Origin: an uncultured Eubacteriales bacterium
GTDB lineage: Bacteria; Bacillota; Clostridia; Christensenellales; Borkfalkiaceae
Reading direction: 5' to 3'
DNA length: 8,336 nucleotides
Assembly (NCBI GenBank): GCA_900545325.1
Contig: UQZE01000091.1
Location: 1-8,336, forward strand
Made by a program: the position numbers and the translations under genes. The notes below the pieces were generated by a model. It was given only the letters and a program-made list of their open reading frames with translations. It was not told where the DNA came from and did no database searches. Positions 1-5,632 of the stretch are shown piece after piece (position 1 is the first letter of the stretch; each line of letters begins with the position of its first letter).

Positions 1-503
1 AGCTCCACGTGTTCCTTCTGCTCCTTTTCCTCGACCTCCCCCGCGAAGGAATCGCAGAAATTGCGTTCCAGATAGGCGTCTATGTCCTTGAGGGTGCCGT
101 TCGTCCTAACATAGGCGCAGGACGAGGGAATCATGCGCAGCCTGTACTTGAACAGCCCGTTCGCCCCCTCCGCGCCGACGTCCTCCGGAGAAAAGTCGAA
201 GGTGAGCGAGGGATAACACTTCGCTATGTATTTGTAGATGGCAGAACAGACCAGTTCGGGGTCGGCCACGATCTTGGAAATGACGGCCTCCGCCGAACGG
301 AAGCTCGGCGGCGTTACGCCGAGGCAATAATCGGCTATCTTGCTCTGCACCTCTTCGCTCACCGTCTTTTCGCAGATGAAGCGGTACACGACCGAACGTT
401 CCGCCTTTTTGATGTCGACCGCGCAGAGCTTTATGCCCGCCACGCTGTCGTCTATCTGCCTCACGCCTTCGGTGAACGCCTTGGCTCCGCTTATTTTAAG
501 CAA
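1..503 (-). CDS. polC: Probable N-terminus of DNA polymerase III PolC (partial)
   Basis: This reading frame is open from a TTG at 503 to the left edge, giving 167 codons with no stop; the 3' end lies outside the window. The start is chosen because AAGGAGA at 511-517 sits 7 bases upstream and because the frame opens inside the last codons of ispG (13-base overlap), which suggests translational coupling. The product begins LLKISGAKAF. It contains a VTPPSF stretch at about residue 60 and enters a Glu/Lys-rich linker (EVEEKEQKEHVEL) at the window edge. PolC of Firmicutes has a poorly conserved N-terminal region of this kind ahead of its OB fold, exonuclease and polymerase domains, and polC commonly follows ispG. 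No catalytic motif is visible here, so the name rests on synteny and general character. Another gene that follows ispG remains possible. Confidence 0.6.
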   Translation of the reverse strand, partial: MLKISGAKAFTEGVRQIDDSVAGIKLCAVDIKKAERSVVYRFICEKTVSEEVQSKIADYCLGVTPPSFRSAEAVISKIVADPELVCSAIYKYIAKCYPSLTFDFSPEDVGAEGANGLFKYRLRMIPSSCAYVRTNGTLKDIDAYLERNFCDSFAGEVEEKEQKEHVE

Positions 504-1531
504 TTTTCTATCTCCTTGAAAAACTCCTTTTCCACATCCGCGCAGGCGACCTTCTTATAGGGCTCGCCCTTTTTGAAAATCATGCAGTAATCCTTGCCGC
601 CCGCAATGCCGAGGTCGGCGTCCGCCGCCTCGCCGGGGCCGTTGACCACGCACCCCATGACCGCCAGTTTGAGCGGCTTTTTGATCTTCGCGGTGAATTT
701 TTCCACCTTTTCCGCAAAGGGAATGAGCGGCCATTCGCACCGCCCGCAGGTCGGGCAGGATACGATTTCAACATAATCTTTTTCCAGTCCCACGCTCCGC
801 AGAATGCGCCTTGCGGCGTAGACCTCCTCCGTCGGATCGGCGGAAAGGGAAACGCGCACGGTATCGCCGATGCCTTTTAAAAGCAGCGCGCCTATGCCCA
901 CGCTGTTTTTCACCACGCCGTTCAAAAGCGTGCCCGCCTCCGTTACGCCGAGGTGCAGGGGATAATCGCAGCGTGCGGCTATGTATTCGTAGGCGGCGAC
1001 GGTGAGTTTCACGTCCGACGCCTTCACCGAAACGACGATATTCTCCACCCCGTGTTTTTCGAGCACGGCGACGTTTTTGAGCGCGCTTTCGGCGAGCGCC
1101 TTTTCGCTCCTGCCGTATTTTGCGAGAAATTCCTTTTCTATGCTGCCCGTGTTGGAACCGACGCGCACGGGGATTTTGTGCGCCCTGACGCAATCCGCCA
1201 CCGCGCGGATCTTATCTTCGCCGCCGATGTTGCCGGGGTTTATGCGCACCTTGTCGGCGCCGTTTTCCGCCGCCGCAACGGCAAGACGGTAATCGAAGTG
1301 GATATCGGCCACCAGGGGGATATGCGTTTCCCGCCTGATCCTGCTTATGGCGGCCGCGTCCGCGGCGTCGCGCACGCAGAAACGCACGATGTCGCACCCC
1401 GCCTCTTCCAGCCTGAGGATCTGCTTAACGGTATTTTCTATGTCGCTCGGGCGGGTGGTGGTCATGCTCTGCACGGCGACGGGCGCGCCGCCGCCTATGG
1501 CCGTTCCGCCTATGGGTATTCTCCTAGTCAT
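491..1531 (-). CDS. ispG: 4-hydroxy-3-methylbut-2-enyl diphosphate synthase (flavodoxin/ferredoxin), IspG/GcpE
   Basis: IspG converts 2-C-methyl-D-erythritol 2,4-cyclodiphosphate to HMBPP in the cytoplasmic MEP isoprenoid pathway, using a [4Fe-4S] cluster. The 346-residue length is normal for bacterial IspG. The N-terminal TIM-barrel begins with the family signature IGGGAPVAVQSMTTT (residues 12-26). RINPGNIG at 96-103 and VRVGSNTGS at 122-130 are further conserved barrel motifs. The cluster-binding C-terminal domain has Cys259 and Cys262 in CPTC, then Cys294 and Glu301 in GCVVNGPGE, the expected three cysteines and one glutamate. The gene is complete with no frameshift. The ATG at 1531 has no Shine-Dalgarno sequence in front of it, but an extended -10 promoter lies immediately upstream, so the message may be leaderless. 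In Clostridia dxr and rseP often precede ispG; here the upstream neighbour is a phage gene block closed by a terminator. Confidence 0.97.
   Translation of the reverse strand: MTRRIPIGGTAIGGGAPVAVQSMTTTRPSDIENTVKQILRLEEAGCDIVRFCVRDAADAAAISRIRRETHIPLVADIHFDYRLAVAAAENGADKVRINPGNIGGEDKIRAVADCVRAHKIPVRVGSNTGSIEKEFLAKYGRSEKALAESALKNVAVLEKHGVENIVVSVKASDVKLTVAAYEYIAARCDYPLHLGVTEAGTLLNGVVKNSVGIGALLLKGIGDTVRVSLSADPTEEVYAARRILRSVGLEKDYVEIVSCPTCGRCEWPLIPFAEKVEKFTAKIKKPLKLAVMGCVVNGPGEAADADLGIAGGKDYCMIFKKGEPYKKVACADVEKEFFKEIENCLK
511..517 (-). promoter_or_regulatory. Ribosome binding site fixing the TTG start of the polC-like gene
   Basis: The minus strand reads AAGGAGA, followed by 7 bases and then TTG at 503. 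The site lies inside the ispG coding sequence. It is the main reason to accept a TTG start: the only ATG in that frame lies much further in, at the MIPSSC segment. Confidence 0.65.
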
Positions 1532-1537
1532 GCTGAT

Positions 1538-1566
1538 ATTTTATCATATGCGCGCAAAAAAAGCAA
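1538..1566 (-). promoter_or_regulatory. Predicted sigma-A-type extended -10 promoter of ispG
   Basis: Reading the minus strand, TTGCTT (1561-1566) is followed by a 17-base spacer ending in TGA and then TAAAAT (1538-1543). The spacer length is ideal, the -10 matches TATAAT at 5 of 6 positions and carries the TGn extension; the -35 matches TTGACA only at TTG. Six bases separate the -10 from the ispG ATG, so transcription would begin at or within a base or two of the start codon. The position is sensible because it lies downstream of the terminator of the preceding gene block. Confidence 0.6.
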
Positions 1567-1582
1567 GTTTACAGGGTATTTT

Positions 1583-1619
1583 AAAAAGAAAAAACCGCCG
1601 CGGACATATGCCGCGGCGG
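1583..1619 (-). terminator. Rho-independent terminator ending the phage gene block
   Basis: On the minus strand a perfect 9-bp GC stem (CCGCCGCGG with CCGCGGCGG, 1595-1603 and 1611-1619) encloses a 7-base loop, CATATGT. A T-rich run (TTTTTTCTTTTT) follows, covering about 1583-1594. It lies 14 bases past the stop of the coiled-coil gene and before the ispG promoter, so it separates phage-block transcription from the host operon. Confidence 0.92.
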
Positions 1620-1633
1620 CCGTGCGAAAGACT

Positions 1634-2533
1634 TCATCCGTTGTTTTTTCTCAGCGAATATTTATAGAGTATATCGTCGTAATAAGGGCCGAGATAGTAA
1701 TTCATGCTTGCGTCCTTGGAAAAATCGTCGTAAGCGGCCTGCGCCGCTATGGTGTAGTAATACCCGTCGATCGCCCGTATGGTGTCCTTATAATAGCCGA
1801 GCTGTACGAGCTGTTCTTCGGTGAGGCCCTTCGCGGTCAGTTCCAGATAGCGGAGTTTCAGCGTGCTTTCCGTTTCCGTCTTGTCGTTTCTGCCCTTGAC
1901 GAGTTTTTCCTCCACCTGATTGTTGTATCTCGTTACCTCGTCGGCGTATTCGCGTTCTTTTTGCATACGGGAGCGGACTTCCGCCTCGACGGCGGCCCCG
2001 TATTTCATTTCGACCGCCGACGCGACGAGATCGGCGCGGAGGCGGTAAAAATCCCGCTCGCGCAAGTATCCCGCCGTCTTTTCCCGCGCCTGCCGCCCGA
2101 TCTCCGCCTTTTCGCCCTCGTACTCCGTTTCCAGCGCCGCCCGCAGGCTGAGGTAAGCGCTCGAACGGGCGATCCCCCGTTTCGCCGCGTCTGCCTCCAG
2201 CTTTTTGAGTTTTTCTTCGTACGCGGCGGCCGCGTCCGCCAGCCGCTTTTCCGTTTCCGTATCTTCGGCGGAGGCGAGATCGTCGTATTTTTGGCAGAGC
2301 GCTTCGTATTCCGCGGTCTTTTCCGCGGCTTCCGCGTCCGTTTTTTCCCCGAATTCCGCCTCGACGGCGCGCCGCACGCTCTCTTCGGACGACGGCGTGA
2401 AGGAAAGTTTCTGCAACATCGGCTCTTCGAGCGGCTTTTCCTCGTATTCGCCCTTGTAGTTTCTGTAATAATCGTCTATTTCCCGCAATAAATCCTGCAA
2501 TTCCTCTTTTGTTGCAGGCAATTCGAAATCCAT
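1634..2533 (-). CDS. Coiled-coil protein of the phage structural block, possible P22 gp26-like position
   Basis: This 299-residue soluble protein has no signal peptide or membrane segment. Residues about 50-215 are dominated by Glu, Lys, Arg and Ala with heptad-like spacing, indicating a long helical coiled coil. A short break at RGIARSSAYL (119-128) resembles a motif I associate with phage coiled-coil proteins. The C-terminal 70 residues are Tyr-rich and less helical (GYYYTIAAQ, NYYLGPYYDD). It is the last gene of the block: its ATG lies 1 base after the preceding stop, with GGGGAGGA inside the end of that gene acting as ribosome site, and a terminator follows. By position it would match the gp26 tail-needle slot of P22-like phages, and a long coiled coil fits, but sequence similarity is not evident. 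A scaffold or ejection protein is an alternative. Function is unproven. Confidence 0.8.
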   Translation of the reverse strand: MDFELPATKEELQDLLREIDDYYRNYKGEYEEKPLEEPMLQKLSFTPSSEESVRRAVEAEFGEKTDAEAAEKTAEYEALCQKYDDLASAEDTETEKRLADAAAAYEEKLKKLEADAAKRGIARSSAYLSLRAALETEYEGEKAEIGRQAREKTAGYLRERDFYRLRADLVASAVEMKYGAAVEAEVRSRMQKEREYADEVTRYNNQVEEKLVKGRNDKTETESTLKLRYLELTAKGLTEEQLVQLGYYKDTIRAIDGYYYTIAAQAAYDDFSKDASMNYYLGPYYDDILYKYSLRKNNG

Positions 2534-2534
2534 G

Positions 2535-3722
2535 TCATTCCTCCCCGATCACGGTATATACGGCCGTTATTTTTCCGATTTCCGCGCCCGCCTCCGTTTC
2601 CACGGAAAATTGAAACGAGCGCCCGCTCATCTTCGGATACGCGCTTTCCCCCTCGGCGAGGGAAAAGCGCTTTTGCCCCCGTTCGGAAATCACGCCGACC
2701 GAAAGGCGCCCCCTGCCCGAATAATCCAGCCGCGCGAGCTTTTTGGGCGCGCGGGTGCCGAAATCGATCGGCTTGCTCAAGACGCGGCCGCCCGCGTTTT
2801 CCCGCGAAAACGCCGTCAGTTCGTTCCCGGCGAGCGCAAATCTCCCGCCGAGAGCGGAAACTTCCGCCGCTATGCGCGATACGCTTTGCCTTTCCGCGTC
2901 GTACGCGAGCAGTCTTCCCGGCGAAACGGACACGGCGCACCCGCCGGCGAACGCGCAGGCTTTCAGCGTGGAAGGCTTGAAAGTCGCTTCCTCCGCAAGG
3001 AGCCTGAAATCGCCGTCGAACACGTACAGTCTCCCCGCGGACGTAAAGCAGTAAGCCCGCCCGATCTCCGCCGCAAATGCGCATATTTTTTCCGTATCCG
3101 TCGGAATACGCGATATTTCGGCTTCCCGCGCGTAGCCGTCGGGCGTGCTGCGGTAAACGCCGCGCTCGCAGAATACGTACAGGCTGCCGCCGATCTCCGC
3201 GCCGCCCACGATCCCGCCCGCCTGCGGGTCGACGCGCCACTCCCAAGCGCCCGCCCCGACCGAAAATTCATGCGGGGAAAAGGGCGCGGACACGCGCACC
3301 GCGCCGCCGTCCGCGAGGACGAGCGAACCGCGGCAGCCGCAGAGCGGCCGCCCGCTCACGTTCTCTTGAACGCCGCTCCCGCCCGCCGTGAGGAACAAAA
3401 GCGAGCCGCCGTCGCCGAAGATATCGGCCTCCTCCCCCTCATAAAAGCCCGCCGCATAAGCGGGCGGCGCGGCAAACGAGCCCTTTTCCTCCGGCCCGCC
3501 TTCCGCGAGCAGCCAGAGCTTGCCCGCGGCATAGGCGTACACCGCGCCGAACGCCGAAGGATAAAGCGCCTCCGTATCCGCGGGTACGGCGCGGTTTGCG
3601 GGGCGCAGAGAGAACGCGGGCGACAGTTTTTCGTCGAAGCCGAAACTTTCCTCTATGTTCGCCGCGAGCGACACTTCCTTGCTCCGCCTCTTCCCGACGG
3701 GAAAATTTTCATATCCTTCCAT
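2535..3722 (-). CDS. Beta-propeller-like phage protein, probable tail hub/nozzle
   Basis: The 395-residue product contains a repeated short strand motif of the form G-x-L-x-x-hydrophobic: GKLWLL (67), GSLLFL (106), GSLVLA (132), GSLYVF (179), GRLYVF (230), GRLLAY (269) and ELTAF (301). The spacing is mostly about 40-50 residues, as expected of propeller blades. The C-terminal 65 residues (from ARLDYSG, about 330) are a separate beta-rich piece with GRSFQFSVET, ending in a strand-like ITAVYTVIGEE. Short-tailed phages have propeller-type nozzle or hub proteins (T7 gp12, P22 gp10) below the connector, and this gene sits directly after the probable connector gene, so the same role is inferred. 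The ATG at 3722 has GGGGAGG 4 bases upstream. The gene is complete. Another propeller role, such as carbohydrate binding, is not excluded. Confidence 0.82.
   Translation of the reverse strand: MEGYENFPVGKRRSKEVSLAANIEESFGFDEKLSPAFSLRPANRAVPADTEALYPSAFGAVYAYAAGKLWLLAEGGPEEKGSFAAPPAYAAGFYEGEEADIFGDGGSLLFLTAGGSGVQENVSGRPLCGCRGSLVLADGGAVRVSAPFSPHEFSVGAGAWEWRVDPQAGGIVGGAEIGGSLYVFCERGVYRSTPDGYAREAEISRIPTDTEKICAFAAEIGRAYCFTSAGRLYVFDGDFRLLAEEATFKPSTLKACAFAGGCAVSVSPGRLLAYDAERQSVSRIAAEVSALGGRFALAGNELTAFSRENAGGRVLSKPIDFGTRAPKKLARLDYSGRGRLSVGVISERGQKRFSLAEGESAYPKMSGRSFQFSVETEAGAEIGKITAVYTVIGEE
2539..2546 (-). promoter_or_regulatory. Ribosome binding site within the end of the propeller gene
   Basis: GGGGAGGA is formed by the last codons of the propeller gene, 5 bases before the ATG at 2533. 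The TGA stop lies between the site and the new start, so translation of the coiled-coil protein is probably coupled to that of the upstream gene. Confidence 0.6.
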
Positions 3723-3724
3723 AA

Positions 3725-3740
3725 CGCCTCCCCGAGGCGC
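3725..3740 (-). promoter_or_regulatory. Small hairpin covering the ribosome site of the propeller gene
   Basis: In the 27-base gap before ATG 3722 the minus strand reads CGCCTC-GGG-GAGGCG (3725-3739), a perfect 6-bp stem with a 3-base loop. The Shine-Dalgarno GGGGAGG lies in the loop and 3' arm. An overlapping alternative stem, CCCCG with CGGGG, would also pair part of the site. Both would reduce initiation unless opened by ribosomes finishing the upstream gene. GC-rich sequence makes short stems common, so this is tentative. Confidence 0.35.
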
Positions 3741-3749
3741 GGGGCAGTT

Positions 3750-4304
3750 TCATACCCAGCGCCGCTCCTTCATGACTTTGTTTCTTCCCGTCAGCGCGCG
3801 CCGCATGCCCCCGACGTATTTTTCGTTCCAGGCCGCGGCCTCGTCGTAAAGCCCCGCGATAAGGCAGTATTCCGCCGCCGCGCCGAAAGCCACCAGCGAG
3901 GCGGTGATCCGCCTGTCGCCCAAAGGCGCTTCGTCGTCCGCCGCGCAGCGGTCGGGCAGATAAGTGTACTCCACGCGGATCGTTCCGGGCGCGGTCTTGA
4001 AGTAGTCGGTATAATATTTCACCGCCAGATCGTTGCCGTATCTGTCCGTTACGCGTACGAGGTCCGCGGCGTTTTTTTCCAGCGCGGAAAATTCCACAAG
4101 GCCGTTTTCGGTATATATTTCCGCCTCCGCCCTGAGCGGCGCGTATTCCGCCGCCGTCTGCGCGATCGCAAGGTTGACGCAGCGTTCGATCAGCGCCCTT
4201 TCCCGCTTGGTCTGCGCGCTGCCCGCGCCGCTTTCGATATCCTCTGCGACGTCCTCCCTGTCGAGCAGCCCCGCCGTGAGTTTCGCTATATCCTTGAACA
4301 ACAT
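3750..4304 (-). CDS. Probable phage head-tail connector/adaptor protein
   Basis: The 184-residue product starts MLFKDIAKLTAGLLD. The frame stays open further upstream into the capsid gene, but that extension is Arg-rich shadow sequence. The ATG at 4304 is supported by AAAGGGGG four bases ahead and by its place just after the capsid stop. The N-terminal half has helices (KRERALIERCVNLAIAQTA) followed by beta strands (AEIYTENGLVEF, DLVRVTDRYGN, TIRVEYTYLP). The C-terminus is helical (SLVAFGAAAEYCLIAG, AAAWNEKYVGGMRRAL). This helix-strand-helix plan, the small size and the position right after the coat gene fit connector proteins that extend the portal ring, such as P22 gp4 and T7 gp11 types. 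Family assignment is inferred from architecture and order. The gene is intact. Confidence 0.8.
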   Translation of the reverse strand: MLFKDIAKLTAGLLDREDVAEDIESGAGSAQTKRERALIERCVNLAIAQTAAEYAPLRAEAEIYTENGLVEFSALEKNAADLVRVTDRYGNDLAVKYYTDYFKTAPGTIRVEYTYLPDRCAADDEAPLGDRRITASLVAFGAAAEYCLIAGLYDEAAAWNEKYVGGMRRALTGRNKVMKERRWV

Positions 4305-4316
4305 AAAACCCCCTTT

Positions 4317-4342
4317 GCCCCGCCCGCGGAAACGGGCGGGGC
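4317..4342 (-). other. GC-rich intergenic hairpin after the capsid gene
   Basis: A perfect 10-bp stem (GCCCCGCCCG with CGGGCGGGGC) has a 6-base loop. It begins 6 bases past the capsid TGA and ends about 12 bases before the connector ATG. No uninterrupted T tract follows; GCAAAGGGGGTTTT does. It is therefore unlikely to be a full terminator. It could attenuate downstream transcription or protect the 3' end of the capsid message, which would fit the usual need for much more coat than connector. Confidence 0.55.
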
Positions 4343-4348
4343 GCATCG

Positions 4349-5467
4349 TCAGATTTCGGCGATCCCCGTAATCCTGCCCTGTCCGCACGGCCTTTCGCAC
4401 AGAAGGTCGGCGTATTTCACGAGCGTGGCGGAATAGACGGGCTTGCCGGGCACCTGCCGCAGGACGGAACCGTCCTCGCCTTCGAGCCATTGCCAGTCGC
4501 AGAGCTGACAGAGCGTGAAGTCCGCGGTGTTGACGAGATACATCGTACCGCCGTCGCAGAACCTGTCCGCGACGATGGGGATGCCGTTGTAGCTCATAGC
4601 CTTGTAACCGCCGGCGAGTTCCATGCTTTCGAGGCGCGCGGACTGTTCGGAAAACATCTTCTGCAGCGCCCTGCGCACGCCGAGCGAACATAAAATAAGG
4701 TCGATCTTCGAGCCGCAGCGCTCCTCGATGTCGTCGAGCGCGGTCTGTATGTCGAGTTCGGTTATATCGCCTTCCACCGCCTTTTCGTAGGGCTTGAGCC
4801 AGGCGTTCTGCGATCTGTTCAGCCCGTAGAGGTACATGGAATCCCCGAAGAGCGCCTTCAGCCCCGTCAGCTCGTTCGCGCCCGCCCCCTGCACGCCGAC
4901 CGTGCTGTCCGCGGGCACGGCGGTCTCGGTGAGCACGGCGCCGTCCACGCGGAAGGTATTCTTCTCTTTGTCCACCGAAACGATCCTGCGCCTGATGTTG
5001 GGCGAGAACGGATCTCCGAGCATGTCGAAAAAGTCTATCGTCATATTTTCTTCGAGATATTTCGCGGAATCGACCGTAATGACGCCGCCCGCTATGCTCT
5101 TGACGGTGGCGAGCTTGCCGGAACCGTCGCCGAAGAGCATTCTGCCGAAGTTATATTTCGCGGACTTCAAAAGCCCGTCCATTTCCGCGGACAGCAGGTT
5201 GACGAACCTGCCGGCGTCCCCCGCCGCGGCGCGCACGGCCTTGTCGCTGATCTCCACCGTGCCGTAAAGGTTTTTGAGCGTCAGCGTTAGCTCCTTATAG
5301 AGGTTTCCGCCCGCCTGCGGAAGTTCCCCGTCCTCCGCGCCCGCGCCCACGCCGCCGTTCACGCCGCAGGTAACGAGCTTTTTCACGTCCTTGCCGTAAA
5401 CGTCCTTTTCCGATTTCTTGATCATCGCGTAAAAGGGGTTCACACTCTTGTCGAGCTGTTTCGACAG
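4349..5467 (-). pseudogene. Phage major capsid protein, 5' end removed at the mobile-element junction
   Basis: From the first possible start (GTG, 5443) 364 residues are encoded. The sequence matches my recollection of HK97-fold-type coat proteins of clostridial prophages: VNPFYAMIKKSEKDVYGK, then NGGVGAGAEDG (30-39), LYGTVEISDKAVRA (59-72), LLSAEMDGLLKSAKYNFGRM (83-102), a beta-rich insertion around 110-190, LIGXR-like LILCSLGVRRAL (249-260) and YNGIPIVADRF (285-295). The GTG has no ribosome site and falls inside a conserved-looking segment. The frame continues upstream as LSKQLDKS before a TGA at 5468-5470, and coat proteins of this type usually have about 25-30 residues before VNPF. The start of the gene is therefore missing here. 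The stop, GC use and downstream genes are normal, so the gene was interrupted rather than slowly decayed. A shortened functional protein from GTG is possible but unlikely. Confidence 0.8.
5449..5466. other. Inverted repeat at the element/capsid junction, candidate attachment-site half
   Basis: TGTCGA-GCTGTT-TCGACA is a perfect 6-bp inverted repeat with a 6-base centre, lying exactly where capsid coding potential and high GC end. Large serine recombinases cut at a central dinucleotide within short, imperfectly symmetric sites, so this could be the core of attL or attR. The partner end is not in the window, so this cannot be confirmed. Confidence 0.4.
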
Positions 5468-5584
5468 TCAAAAAAGTCTGACAAAAAGACCTCAAAGACT
5501 ACCCAACTACCATTAGACAAATCGGTGTCAATAAACGAAGTCCTTTTTTGGATAAATGCAAAAAATCACCACTAATTTTAGAAA

Positions 5585-5617
5585 GAAAAAAAAGGCCGAA
5601 TGGTTACCCAATCGGCC
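5585..5617 (-). terminator. Rho-independent terminator after the serine recombinase
   Basis: On the minus strand GGCCGA pairs with TCGGCC, then one T-T mismatch, then TGG pairs with CCA around a GTAA loop (5594-5617). A run of T residues follows (5586-5593). It sits 15 bases past the recombinase stop and would prevent read-through from the element into the truncated capsid gene. Confidence 0.88.
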
Positions 5618-5632
5618 CAAATTTTATGAATT

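Noticed and set aside
9..560. Plus-strand 183-codon frame at the left edge
   Set aside because: It is antisense to the polC-like gene and the end of ispG, which are better supported by motifs, ribosome site and overlap.
953..2491. Plus-strand open frame of 512 codons
   Set aside because: It runs antisense through ispG, across the terminator and through the coiled-coil gene. Its translation is rich in Arg, Phe and Val with no recognisable domain, as expected of a shadow frame opposite GC-rich genes.
2476..3246. Minus-strand 256-codon frame overlapping the propeller gene
   Set aside because: It is highly Arg-rich, in another frame of a convincing gene, and crosses into the start of the next gene.
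2532..4436. Plus-strand open frame of 634 codons
   Set aside because: It is antisense to three consecutive phage genes and their gaps; Arg/Ala/Pro-rich translation with no motif. It is a GC-driven shadow.
4305..4691. N-terminal extension of the connector gene to 4691
   Set aside because: The extension overlaps the capsid gene in another frame and is Arg-rich. The ATG at 4304 has a ribosome site and begins sensible protein.
5441..5443. GTG at 5443 as the true start of the capsid gene
   Set aside because: There is no ribosome site, and coat-like sequence (KQLDKS) continues upstream in the same frame to the junction.
5465..5632. Possible CRISPR-like or iteron array in the AT-rich element end
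   Set aside because: The GTC/GAC words are only 3-4 bases, irregularly spaced and without constant repeats or spacers.
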